Program-made: the position numbers and the translations under genes
Part shown: in pieces, positions 1 to 6,979 of the stretch
Numbering within the stretch: the stretch's first letter is position 1
How the letters are laid out: every line of letters begins with the position of its first letter
The notes under the pieces: model-generated
What the model was told of the DNA's origin: nothing
Seen by the model: only the letters and a program-made list of their open reading frames with translations
Database searches by the model: none
Assembly (NCBI GenBank): GCA_021825285.1
Contig: JAKAHW010000016.1
Coordinates: forward strand, 1 to 12,505
Direction of reading: 5' to 3'
Source of the DNA: a bacterium
GTDB lineage: Bacteria; Patescibacteria; Microgenomatia; Levybacterales; GWA1-39-11
Length of the DNA stretch: 12,505 nucleotides

Positions 1-315
1 GAATACAATCTCGTCTTTAATCTTTCCAAATTCGCGCAAATACGAAGGCAAGATAAACCTTCCCTTACTATCAAGTTCAACCGGGCTTGCTCCTCCAAGG
101 AGGAAACGCTGAGTTTCACGGGTTTCATATTCGATGAATGGACGGCCTTCTGTACCTTGGAGTAGTTGGTTCCAATTTTCTTCCGATACAATGATGAGTG
201 AGTTTTCATATCCTAAAGTTACAATTATTTTTTCTCCCAATATTTCCCTGAATCTTTTTGGTAATGCTGTTCTTCCTTTTTCATCAATTTTGCTTTCATA
301 TTGTCCTATTAACAT
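1..315 (-). CDS. mraZ: MraZ, division/cell-wall cluster transcriptional regulator (3' end cut by window)
   Basis: MraZ is a DNA-binding protein of the AbrB-like swapped-hairpin fold that represses its own promoter, normally as the first gene of the dcw (division and cell wall) cluster. The 105 residues visible, of a usual length near 140, begin MLIGQYESKIDEKGR and contain both family repeats with the D-x-K-G-R signature, at residues 11-15 (DEKGR) and 82-86 (DSKGR), the second followed by an FILP strand. The start ATG at 315-313 is fixed by this N-terminus, and a modest AGGA lies just upstream. The gene runs off the left edge, where rsmH and ftsI-type genes would be expected (inference). Upstream lie four TGGG-type boxes that match known MraZ operators, so autoregulation is likely. 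The identification is firm. Confidence 0.95.
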   Translation of the reverse strand, partial: MLIGQYESKIDEKGRTALPKRFREILGEKIIVTLGYENSLIIVSEENWNQLLQGTEGRPFIEYETRETQRFLLGGASPVELDSKGRFILPSYLREFGKIKDEIVF

Positions 316-365
316 GGTCCTGCCTTTGCTCGCTTAAGCTTATTAGCGAAAGCGGCTCTCCTTTC

Positions 366-376
366 TTTTCGTGAAA
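366..376 (+). repeat. 11-bp repeat TTTTCGTGAAA, copy 1
   Basis: The sequence TTTTCGTGAAA occurs here and again, identically, at 420-430. The two copies flank the MraZ boxes and start 54 bases apart. Each core is an imperfect inverted repeat (TTTC-GT-GAAA), so a dimeric regulator could bind. This copy lies between the operator boxes and the mraZ start codon. The repeat is visible directly; a regulatory role is inferred. Confidence 0.6.
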
Positions 377-384
377 CGATGTGT

Positions 385-436
385 CCCACTTTTTCCCACT
401 TTATACCATTTTGAACCCATTTTCGTGAAAAGTCAA
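385..436 (-). promoter_or_regulatory. mraZ promoter with four MraZ operator boxes
   Basis: On the minus strand four boxes, TGGG/TGGT/TGGG/TGGG, lie at 419-416, 408-405, 398-395 and 388-385, spaced 11, 10 and 10 bases apart. The two nearest the gene read GTGGG. Tandem TGGG or GTGG boxes with a helical-turn period are the known MraZ binding pattern. A TTGACT -35 (436-431) and a CAAAAT -10 (413-408), 17 bases apart, overlap the boxes. An alternative extended -10, TGGTATAAA, lies at 408-400. Binding here would block polymerase, which fits autorepression. Which -10 is used is uncertain. Confidence 0.75.
420..430 (+). repeat. 11-bp repeat TTTTCGTGAAA, copy 2
   Basis: This is an exact copy of the element at 366-376. 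It sits in the spacer between the TTGACT -35 and the CAAAAT -10 of the mraZ promoter, a position where a bound protein would affect transcription. The function is inferred from position only. Confidence 0.6.
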
Positions 437-470
437 GTGGTGAATTGGTATGAAAACAGTAAGAATAGCC

Positions 471-487
471 TAGGGATTAGGGATTAG
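471..487 (+). repeat. Short tandem repeat, TAGGGAT unit
   Basis: The stretch reads TAGGGAT twice and then TAG, a period-7 repeat. It lies in the gap between the secreted-protein gene ending at 539 and the mraZ promoter. The rest of that gap, to 538, is pyrimidine-rich on the minus strand and shows no convincing terminator. The repeat may be a simple-sequence remnant or a member of a dispersed family; one window cannot tell. Confidence 0.5.
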
Positions 488-538
488 AAATAAGTAATAA
501 AAGAGGACAAGAGGGGAACTTAACTATTCACTATTTGA

Positions 539-1027
539 TTAGAGTGCTAGTTCTTTTTCTACACTTCCGAGGTCGCCATTTTTATAGGTAACTTTAATGA
601 CGAATTTAATAGAGCTCGTAACTTTATCGTACTTACAAACGTTTGCAGAGCATGTTCCAAGTGTAATTTCACGCTTTATTGAAGTATCGCCGCTTTTTAT
701 CTGAATGGGGCTTCCAACCGCTCCTCTTGGAACATTATTGGTCTGCCCCTCCTCTGTAACCTGAGCATCATAGGAAACCTCGTACTCAACCGATTTTATG
801 CCTTCAAGCTTGGTTATTTCCATAACGACCGCCTTTTTATCCTGCCTGAGGCTCAATTTCAAGCCTATTTCGTCGGGATTTACGCTTTTAACCTGTTTTT
901 CCTCGGTTGTCGGGGCTTGAGCCTGTTTCTTGGCTCCGGCTGTAATGAAATACAAGCCACCTGCTGCAAGAACAAGAACAACTGCGAGGACGATAAACAA
1001 AACCTTATTCTTCTTAATAAGTTCCAT
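539..1027 (-). CDS. Membrane-anchored secreted protein, predicted beta-rich ectodomain
   Basis: I do not recognise a named family. The 162-residue protein starts with lysines and a hydrophobic helix at about residues 8-29 (VLFIVLAVVLVLAAGGLYFI), then a charged, Gln/Thr-rich linker to about 55, then about 105 residues of alternating hydrophobic strands that look like one extracellular immunoglobulin-like beta domain. Two cysteines, C126 and C131 in GTCSANVCKYD, could form a short disulfide loop outside the membrane. Topology is probably N-in with the domain outside. It starts 8 bases after the purF stop on the same strand without its own obvious ribosome site, so it is probably co-transcribed with purF. 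That says little about function. The N-terminal anchor resembles that of the protein at 8950-9552. Confidence 0.75.
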   Translation of the reverse strand: MELIKKNKVLFIVLAVVLVLAAGGLYFITAGAKKQAQAPTTEEKQVKSVNPDEIGLKLSLRQDKKAVVMEITKLEGIKSVEYEVSYDAQVTEEGQTNNVPRGAVGSPIQIKSGDTSIKREITLGTCSANVCKYDKVTSSIKFVIKVTYKNGDLGSVEKELAL

Positions 1028-1035
1028 AATTTTAT

Positions 1036-2595
1036 TTATGCAGAAAGTTTACGCAATGTCAACTCCTCTCCCTCAACAAGGTCAATAGGGGTATAAATTT
1101 CTCCTGCCAGGCTTCCCAATCTTCTTATTGGATGCGAGCGTGTCATGCAGTTGGCACAAAATTCATCCGCTTCTCCTCCAATAGCCTTCTTCAATCCTTC
1201 CAGACTCAAGAAATGAACACTATCTGCACCAATTTCATCAGCTATTTGCTGGTCAGTTTTAATTCCCGGAATTCCCCCGCCGTTTTTTAAAGCTTTCAGT
1301 TCATTATGACTTGCTATATCTACTCCAAGATCGCATGTCTCTACAAACTTAGGAGAACCTAAAACAACATGTACTTCCTTTGCTCCTTTTGCCCTGACTT
1401 TTGCTATCAGTTTTTCTGTTGTCTTTCCTCTGATTAATGAATCATCCCCCAAAACAACTATTTTGTCTCTAACCGCTCTGGAAACCGTAAACTTAAGTTC
1501 CAGTGTGGCATCTCTGGCTGCCGGAGTGTCTTCTATAAAACTTCTAATACCTCCTCTGTATCTGTCTTTTCTTATTGCTGTGTTCCTTGCGATTGCCCCA
1601 AGAGCCTCGGCATACCCGCACATAAAATCCTGCCCAGAATCAGGAATACCTATAAACATATAGTCGGAAGGTAGAGGAAATTCTCTGGCCGCCTCTTGGC
1701 CAGACCTATATCTTACCTCTGATACTTCGTATTGGCCTTCCATAGAGTTGGGATGTTTAAAGTATAAGGACTCTACCACACATCTTGCAGGCTTTGTCTC
1801 AGGGAAAACTCTTGAAAACTCAACTTCCCCATTTGGTTTTATGTGTACCATTTCTCCGTTTTTTATCTCCCCGACATCATGAACGCCTTTCAAATGCTCA
1901 AAACCTTGTGTTTCTGATGCAATCGCTGCACCATCAAATGTTTTTGCAAACGCCAAAGGTCTTACTCCCAAAGGATCTTTTATTCCAAACAAATCCCCTT
2001 CGTCTGTTGCGACAACAAGTGAATAAGCGCCCTTCACACCTGAAAGACCTCTTGCTATCTTTTCCTTCCAAGAACTCCCTTGAGCATGGATTATTCTCCA
2101 GGCAAGAACCTCACTGTCTGTGTCTGACTCGTAGGGTACTTCCAAAGGAAGCCCTTCTTTTAGCTCTTCAAGATTGGCTTGGGGGATATTCCCGTTATGA
2201 GCAATAGCTATTGACCTTCCTTTATAAGAAACAACATAAGGCTGGAGACATCTTACTTCGTCCTTGTGATTTGATTTTTCTTTACTTCCAGAAGTTGAAT
2301 ACCTATTGTGGCCTATGACAGTATTACCGTTCAATCCATAATCTTCTATTGAGTCTTTGGGAAAAACATCTGAAACCAAACCTTTTCCTCTATAATGCTT
2401 AAAATCTCCTCCGTAACTATTAAAAGTCGCAATTCCGGTTCCTCCCTGGCCTCGATTTTGCTGGGCATAAAGACCTAAAACTGCTTCATGGGCAACATCT
2501 CTACCCGTAAAACTGGTAACACCAAATACTGCGCAATACTCGCGAGGTTTTTCTTCAAATTCGGGGAATAGGCTTGCTGCCTCAAGTCGTAACAT
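1036..2595 (-). CDS. purF: Amidophosphoribosyltransferase (PurF), divergent
   Basis: PurF transfers glutamine amide nitrogen to PRPP, giving phosphoribosylamine, the first step of purine synthesis. The 519 residues carry an N-terminal glutamine amidotransferase domain: nucleophile C21 (YCAVFG) after a 20-residue propeptide, NRGQ at 47-50, GHNRYST at 95-101, HNGN at 133-136 and SDTDSE at 157-162. The phosphoribosyltransferase half has IPDSG (317-321) and the PRPP loop GDDSLIRGKTT (383-393). Cysteines C272, C421, C480 and C483 match the four iron-sulfur ligands of the Bacillus-type enzyme. Several normally constant stretches differ: QNRGQGGTGI for HRGQESAGI, RGKTT for RGTTS, and the flexible loop reads DRYRGGIRSF instead of the usual NRYVGRTF. 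No other purine genes are visible, so it may be a lone or repurposed family member. The length is normal and the active site intact. Confidence 0.9.
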   Translation of the reverse strand: MLRLEAASLFPEFEEKPREYCAVFGVTSFTGRDVAHEAVLGLYAQQNRGQGGTGIATFNSYGGDFKHYRGKGLVSDVFPKDSIEDYGLNGNTVIGHNRYSTSGSKEKSNHKDEVRCLQPYVVSYKGRSIAIAHNGNIPQANLEELKEGLPLEVPYESDTDSEVLAWRIIHAQGSSWKEKIARGLSGVKGAYSLVVATDEGDLFGIKDPLGVRPLAFAKTFDGAAIASETQGFEHLKGVHDVGEIKNGEMVHIKPNGEVEFSRVFPETKPARCVVESLYFKHPNSMEGQYEVSEVRYRSGQEAAREFPLPSDYMFIGIPDSGQDFMCGYAEALGAIARNTAIRKDRYRGGIRSFIEDTPAARDATLELKFTVSRAVRDKIVVLGDDSLIRGKTTEKLIAKVRAKGAKEVHVVLGSPKFVETCDLGVDIASHNELKALKNGGGIPGIKTDQQIADEIGADSVHFLSLEGLKKAIGGEADEFCANCMTRSHPIRRLGSLAGEIYTPIDLVEGEELTLRKLSA

Positions 2596-2626
2596 TTAGT
2601 GTTAGGATAACTTCTAAGTACTAGAT

Positions 2627-2655
2627 ATAGTATTCTTTTTAACGTTGCAAATCAA
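2627..2655 (-). promoter_or_regulatory. Promoter of purF
   Basis: On the minus strand TTGATT (2655-2650) is followed after exactly 17 bases by TACTAT (2632-2627). The predicted leader to the purF ATG at 2595 is about 25 bases and carries no clear Shine-Dalgarno sequence. The promoter sits in the 87-base gap after the glyS stop. Confidence 0.5.
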
Positions 2656-2682
2656 TATAACAAAACAGCTCAATGAGGAAAA

Positions 2683-4047
2683 TTATCGAAGCTTATCTTT
2701 TAGGTATTCTACAAGTTTATCAATAGCTATTCTTTCTTGTTTTGCCGTATCGCGATCGCGAACTGTAACTGCATTATCTTTTAAGCTATCAAAATCAATT
2801 GTTATACAAAATGGCGTTCCAATTTCATCTTGCGAAGCATATCTTTTCCCTATATTTCCCCTATCATCCCAAGCTATTAAGTGCTTTTTTCTTAAATTTT
2901 CATAAACTTCCCTTGCCTTCGAAACCAATTCTTCTTTATTGGCAAGCAAAGGAAATACTGCAGCTTTATAGGGCGCAAGTTTTGGATCAAGTTTTAAATA
3001 TATCCTTCCATCCTGCTCAGTATAGGAATCAAACAATACTACACCGACCAAACGCGATAGACCGAATGTCGGCTCAATTACGTGAGGAATATATTTTTCG
3101 CCAGTCACAGGATCCGTGTAGGACAAATCCCGTCCTGATTTTTCCGTATGGTTTTTTAAGTCAAAATCCGTTCTGTAGGCAAGTCCAAACATTTCCTTGA
3201 AACCGAAAGGATATTTGTATTCAATATCCATAGTTCTTTTTGAATAATGAGAGCGCTCAAATTCTTCATGCTCGCGCCACCTCAAGTTTTCGGTATTCAA
3301 ACCTAATTCATGCGCCCAATCCCACATTTCTTTTTTCCAGGACTCATAAATTTTCTCCCAATCTTTGGGGTTTATGAAATATTCAAATTCCATTAAGTCA
3401 AATTCCAAAGTCCTGTGCACAAATTGGCCCAAAGTTATCTCATTTCTGAAAGCTTTTCCCTGCTGGGCAATGCCAAATGGTACGCGGACACGAGTTGTAT
3501 CCAAAACATTTCTAAAATTTACAAAAATACCCTGCGCAATTTCACCTCTGAGATAAACTTTTTCTTTTCCTTCCTCAATTATTCCAATAGATGTTTCAAA
3601 TAATAAATTAAACTTCCTGACCTCTGTCCAGTCTATCTTTCCGCATTTTGGACATTTAATTTTATTTTCTTTTATTATTTTAGTAAGTTCTTCAACAGGC
3701 AAACCCTCGACTTTGATATCTTTTACATTGTCCTCAATCAAGTGATCCGCACGTGTTCGGAAGCGACAATTTTTGCAATCAATTAGTGCGTCCGTAAATG
3801 AGGAGACATGACCGGAAGCTTCCCAGACTTTTGGATTTAAAAATATAGAAGCATCAATTCCCACCATATCGTCGCGTGAGAGAACAAATTTATTCCACCA
3901 GGAATCACGAATATTGTTTTTGAGCAAAGTTCCCATGGGGCCAAAATCCCAAGTATTGGCAAGACCGCCGTAGATTTCAGAAGACGGATACGCAAAACCG
4001 CGTCTTTTCGCAAGTGCTACAACTTTTTCAAACAATTCATTTGCCAT
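2683..4047 (-). CDS. glyS: Glycyl-tRNA synthetase, dimeric class II type
   Basis: The enzyme charges tRNA-Gly with glycine in the cytoplasm. The 454 residues, normal for the single-chain dimeric form (often called GlyQS/GRS1), open with the family hallmark SSEIYGGLANTWDFGP at 22-37. A zinc module C91-x2-C94 ... C132-x2-C135 lies inside the catalytic domain. Class II motif 2 is around FRNEITLGQFVHRTLEF (200-216), with R201 as the motif 2 arginine, and motif 3 is EPTFGLSRL at 325-333. The anticodon-binding domain starts near LAPYKAAVFPL (357-367) and runs to the end. There is no separate beta subunit, as expected. The ATG at 4047 follows a TATAAT by 6 bases, so the message is probably leaderless. 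Conserved identity and full length give high confidence. Confidence 0.96.
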   Translation of the reverse strand: MANELFEKVVALAKRRGFAYPSSEIYGGLANTWDFGPMGTLLKNNIRDSWWNKFVLSRDDMVGIDASIFLNPKVWEASGHVSSFTDALIDCKNCRFRTRADHLIEDNVKDIKVEGLPVEELTKIIKENKIKCPKCGKIDWTEVRKFNLLFETSIGIIEEGKEKVYLRGEIAQGIFVNFRNVLDTTRVRVPFGIAQQGKAFRNEITLGQFVHRTLEFDLMEFEYFINPKDWEKIYESWKKEMWDWAHELGLNTENLRWREHEEFERSHYSKRTMDIEYKYPFGFKEMFGLAYRTDFDLKNHTEKSGRDLSYTDPVTGEKYIPHVIEPTFGLSRLVGVVLFDSYTEQDGRIYLKLDPKLAPYKAAVFPLLANKEELVSKAREVYENLRKKHLIAWDDRGNIGKRYASQDEIGTPFCITIDFDSLKDNAVTVRDRDTAKQERIAIDKLVEYLKDKLR

Positions 4048-4053
4048 ATAGCA

Positions 4054-4062
4054 ATTATATCA
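4054..4062 (-). promoter_or_regulatory. Extended -10 promoter of glyS
   Basis: The minus strand reads TGATATAAT, an extended -10 element with a perfect TATAAT, ending 6 bases before the glyS ATG. Transcription would start at or within a base or two of the ATG. No good -35 is seen 17 bases upstream, which extended -10 promoters tolerate. The TGA of the element is also the stop codon of the upstream 75-residue gene. Confidence 0.65.
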
Positions 4063-4287
4063 AAAAATTTGTTGCCTCTGGTGGATAGAAGAATTTTGAG
4101 GATCGCAAACTCTACGCATTTCAACTATTGTAAAATCTCCGAGTTGTAAGCCTTCACTTCCGGTTTGTCTTGCATCCATTAGAAGAGCCTGTAATCTTAA
4201 AAAAGCTTCAGGAGAACCCTTTAAAACCATTTTTATATGTCTTGGCTGGCTTTTGAGACTTCTTTCGGAATTTAATTGTTCGACCAT
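4060..4287 (-). CDS. Hypothetical 75-residue protein
   Basis: I do not recognise this protein. It is small and soluble, with a positively charged N-terminal third (HIKMVLKGSPEAFLRLQALL) that looks like strand-helix, then LGDFTIVEMRRV, likely a strand, and a Gln-rich end (SSIHQRQQIF). There is no signal peptide or membrane segment, and one cysteine. Support for a real gene: an ATG 8 bases after a perfect extended -10 (TGATATAAT), the same strand as all neighbours, and a stop that fuses exactly with the glyS promoter. It lies between glyS and the restriction-like cassette and could be a small regulator or an RNA- or DNA-binding protein, but nothing in the sequence shows that. Confidence 0.6.
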   Translation of the reverse strand: MVEQLNSERSLKSQPRHIKMVLKGSPEAFLRLQALLMDARQTGSEGLQLGDFTIVEMRRVCDPQNSSIHQRQQIF

Positions 4288-4295
4288 ATTTGGAA

Positions 4296-4304
4296 ATTAT
4301 ATCA
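4296..4304 (-). promoter_or_regulatory. Extended -10 promoter of the 75-residue gene
   Basis: The minus strand reads TGATATAAT, identical to the element before glyS, with the ATG 8 bases downstream. A weak TATTGT lies 17 bases upstream. The message is predicted to be leaderless. Confidence 0.6.
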
Positions 4305-4356
4305 GGTTAAATTACAAAACAATATTAGCTTCTTGCTGTCAAAAAATACAAAGAGG

Positions 4357-4416
4357 TTATTTCTTCTGTTTTGGTTTTTTCTTTTCCTTTTTTTTGTGAG
4401 TGTGTCTTTCAGCCAT
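4357..4416 (-). CDS. Candidate 19-residue lysine-rich microprotein
   Basis: The translation is MAERHTHKKKEKKKPKQKK followed by TAA. Ten of 19 residues are lysine, with two His, one Arg and no hydrophobic core, so it would be disordered and strongly basic, suited to binding nucleic acid or ribosomes if made. The start ATG at 4416 lies 6 bases after a TAGAGT -10 with a TTGCAT -35 at 17-base spacing, the same geometry as other promoters here, which is the main argument that it is expressed. The A-rich coding strand could produce a lysine run by chance. It resembles in spirit the tiny basic ribosomal proteins, but I see no sequence match to one. Confidence 0.4.
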   Translation of the reverse strand: MAERHTHKKKEKKKPKQKK

Positions 4417-4422
4417 ATATTA

Positions 4423-4451
4423 ACTCTAAATTATTCCAAAACTTTATGCAA
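4423..4451 (-). promoter_or_regulatory. Promoter of the 19-residue microprotein
   Basis: TTGCAT (4451-4446) and TAGAGT (4428-4423) are separated by 17 bases on the minus strand, with the ATG 6 bases further on. The -10 matches consensus at four of six positions. The rest of the gap between this promoter and the DUF262 gene (4452-4540) shows no convincing gene or terminator. Confidence 0.4.
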
Positions 4452-4540
4452 TATTTAATTTCCATTTCGTTGCCCTATTTGATGGATCTCATAAAAAACT
4501 CGATGGCATAGGAATAGCCGTATACTGTAAAACTGATTTT

Positions 4541-5710
4541 CTAACGATTTCCTTTTGCTCGATTGTGGGTTATGCAAAGCATTTGGCAATTCTCAATAGA
4601 AGTAGCACCACCTTTGCTCCAGGCTGCTACATGGTCGGCATCCATTTCGCCCAATTCCCAAATCTTAGTCTTGTTTGCATCATGACCAAGAGCGCATAGC
4701 GGACAATTTGATTCACCTTTATTTTTTGCAGCTTCTGTTTGCACCACATAAGCCGATCTCTTGGTTGCTTCGTCAAAAACACGTAAATCCAGTAATTGTG
4801 AGTCACCTAAACCACCGAGAATATATTCAAAAATACCTCTACGGTTTTTTACATAAGGATCAGCATAAAGTCTTTGCACTTCTTCCGATACTTTTTTAGG
4901 GTCATAATCCTTTTGATGATACTTCTCATAAAGTCGTCCCCATTCCAGTCCGCGCATTTCATTCTCGACATCTGTAAATATACTAGAGACCCAATCTATA
5001 ACGATATTAAAATATTTTTTTAGTTCAATGATATTATCATCGTACCGGTGGCTACTCATATAACCTGCGATCTTTCCTTTACTCGCCCAGTCTAGTGCTC
5101 TTTCCAAAAAATCTTGTCTGTTGGCACTACCAGATATATACGCACTCCATTTCTGGATGTTAGCATTCTGGCTATTGCTAAATTCTTCTTTGCAGAGTGT
5201 TACAAACGGCCCAGAATATACAGCGTTTAACAACTCCTGATCATTAAGCGGAACACCGGCAATGTTTATGGTCTTAAACCACTCTTTTATCTGGCTTTCT
5301 GTCCCTTCACATTCATAAATTAGTAGTTTTGTTTCCAAAATCTTGGCTTGCTTATCTTTTGCCATGCCGCCAAAATATTGCTCCATCCCGTTTTCATCTT
5401 TGATGGCAAATTTGTCAGTTACAAAACGTCCGACACTAGTGATACGCTGTTGCCCATCCAAAACTTCCAAGTTGTTTTCAGAGACCTTATTAAAATAAAT
5501 CAAGCCTATTGGGTAACCCTTGAGTAGCGATTCAATAACAGCAACCTCTCTTTTTCCACCGTCGGAGGCATAGATATAGTTACGTTGATACTCCGGCTGG
5601 ATTGTGAGTTTACCAGATAAGCCAAACAAACCTTTACCCTCAAGTTCGTTATAGACGAACCCTTCGCAAATATCTTTGACAGTGATATCTGTTTTTAAAA
5701 TTGTTTTCAT
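4541..5710 (-). CDS. DUF262-HNH endonuclease, third gene of the restriction-like cassette
   Basis: This 389-residue protein joins an N-terminal DUF262 (ParB/Srx-fold, GmrSD-type) domain to a C-terminal HNH nuclease. DUF262 signs are [11 protein letters not shown] at 37-47 and the hallmark [12 protein letters not shown] at 85-96. The middle, about 150-320, is mostly helical. The HNH domain shows the zinc pair C336-x2-C339, the catalytic DADH at 357-360, then N374 and [11 protein letters not shown] at 378-388, giving a second zinc pair (C379, H382) and the HNH asparagine. In characterised GmrSD and related defence enzymes DUF262 binds or hydrolyses nucleotides and senses modified DNA while an HNH domain cuts; that role here is inference. 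Its ATG overlaps the DUF2130 stop by 4 bases (ATGA), so translation is coupled. All key residues appear intact. Confidence 0.9.
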   Translation of the reverse strand: MKTILKTDITVKDICEGFVYNELEGKGLFGLSGKLTIQPEYQRNYIYASDGGKREVAVIESLLKGYPIGLIYFNKVSENNLEVLDGQQRITSVGRFVTDKFAIKDENGMEQYFGGMAKDKQAKILETKLLIYECEGTESQIKEWFKTINIAGVPLNDQELLNAVYSGPFVTLCKEEFSNSQNANIQKWSAYISGSANRQDFLERALDWASKGKIAGYMSSHRYDDNIIELKKYFNIVIDWVSSIFTDVENEMRGLEWGRLYEKYHQKDYDPKKVSEEVQRLYADPYVKNRRGIFEYILGGLGDSQLLDLRVFDEATKRSAYVVQTEAAKNKGESNCPLCALGHDANKTKIWELGEMDADHVAAWSKGGATSIENCQMLCITHNRAKGNR

Positions 5711-6978
5711 ATTATTTCTTTTTCTTGTTTACTAATTTCTTCAAATGCTTTAGCAACACTTGGGCTATTGGAAGTAAGCCTCTTTATCGAAAGGTCAGTA
5801 GCTTTGTTGTTTGCTAATCGTAAATTATTATCAGATCTCAATAGATTCTCCTTCACTTTATTTAATTGATCAATAGTTTTATCTATTTCTTCTATGGCTT
5901 GAGAAAATTGTTTTGAAGCTAAGCCGTAGTTTCTTGAAAATGCTTCTTTAAATGCATTCATACTGGCTTCAAAGTTTGATACATCAACATTTTGATTATT
6001 AAGTATATGAATTTCACGTCGAAGGTGTTGTGTTTTTATGTTTGCTTGACGTAAAAATCCAATAATCGTAATGAAATGTTGCGGACGTATAGAATACATA
6101 AGTCCATATTCATAAACGGGGACTATGTCATCGTAGTATTCATTATCTTTTTCAAGGAGACTTACCAAAACAGCATACTCGCATTTTTTTTCTCGTCGAT
6201 CTTTATCTAATTCCTTAAAGAAATCTCTATTCTTTTTCTTAGTAGAGGTGGTGTCGTCCTCATTTTTCATCTCGAACATAACGGATAGAATTTCATTACC
6301 ATCTTCATCTATCTCACGATAGATATAATCCCCTTTTGAGCCTGATTCTGAAACTATATTATCTTTACCGAACTTTGCATTAGGAAATGCGATATGACGA
6401 ATGCGATTAAATTCATTTTCACAATGCATTTCAAGAGACTCACCAATCATTTTGGTACTCATTTTTGTACGCATTTCCCTGAGTGATAAAATAGAACTTT
6501 CAGCAGATTTGATTTGTTCTTTGTACTTTTCTTCGCTTAGTTCTTTTTCGTGTCTAATGTTACTTATCTCGATATCTTTCTCATTTAGCATTTCTTGATA
6601 TTTTTTTTCTTTCTCTGTAAGCTCTTGGAGAGCTTTAAGTTTTACACTTGACTCTGTCCTGTCTGCAACACTTTCTAATTTAGAATTAAGGGTAGAAATC
6701 TCCTTATCTTTTTCGGATAAGTCTTCTTTTGCACGATAGGCATACTCTTTTTCTTTAAGCTCTAATTTTAATTTATTCTCGCGTTCAATAATCTCCTTCG
6801 CTTTTTGCAATTCAGAATTAAACTCATCACGTTTTATAGAATTAACTACATTTGAGATTGTTGTTTTATCGATGTCAGTTTCATGTACAGACTTTAGATC
6901 GATCATGTCACCTTTTGAGCCATCTTCTAATAAAACTAAGGTGTTTTCGTCTTGTATTGATACTTTAACTTTTTTCAT
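5707..6978 (-). CDS. DUF2130 coiled-coil protein with PD-(D/E)XK-like residues
   Basis: The 423-residue protein has a long charged coiled coil at about 50-165, then a DUF2130 domain at about 170-315, then a second helical, coiled-coil-prone tail at 315-400. The DUF2130 part starts with the typical [13 protein letters not shown] (178-190). It holds D217 (KGDYIY) and E236-x-K238 (FEMKNE), arranged like the acidic and lysine residues of a PD-(D/E)XK nuclease core, followed by a K/R/D-rich helix ([14 protein letters not shown]). DUF2130 proteins are poorly characterised; nuclease activity is inference from the D...ExK pattern. The gene begins 1 base after the methyltransferase stop and overlaps the DUF262-HNH gene by 4 bases. 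It could be the cleaving subunit, or a structural SMC-like partner. Confidence 0.88.
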   Translation of the reverse strand: MKKVKVSIQDENTLVLLEDGSKGDMIDLKSVHETDIDKTTISNVVNSIKRDEFNSELQKAKEIIERENKLKLELKEKEYAYRAKEDLSEKDKEISTLNSKLESVADRTESSVKLKALQELTEKEKKYQEMLNEKDIEISNIRHEKELSEEKYKEQIKSAESSILSLREMRTKMSTKMIGESLEMHCENEFNRIRHIAFPNAKFGKDNIVSESGSKGDYIYREIDEDGNEILSVMFEMKNEDDTTSTKKKNRDFFKELDKDRREKKCEYAVLVSLLEKDNEYYDDIVPVYEYGLMYSIRPQHFITIIGFLRQANIKTQHLRREIHILNNQNVDVSNFEASMNAFKEAFSRNYGLASKQFSQAIEEIDKTIDQLNKVKENLLRSDNNLRLANNKATDLSIKRLTSNSPSVAKAFEEISKQEKEII

Positions 6979-6979
6979 A

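Noticed and set aside
471..487. TAGGGAT repeat as a telomere-like or CRISPR-like array
   Set aside because: Only about 2.4 units, no spacers, and no neighbouring cas genes.
1785..2207. Plus-strand frame of 140 codons
   Set aside because: It lies wholly antisense to conserved parts of purF; composition (Leu/Gln/His-rich) is typical of a shadow frame.
4276..4458. Plus-strand frame of 60 codons
   Set aside because: It is Phe/Leu-rich because it reads the complement of the A-rich lysine gene; no ribosome site, and it opposes two minus-strand promoters.
4494..4522. GGC...GCC pairing followed by a T6 run after the DUF262-HNH gene, considered as its terminator
   Set aside because: Only three pairs form before mismatches; too weak to call.
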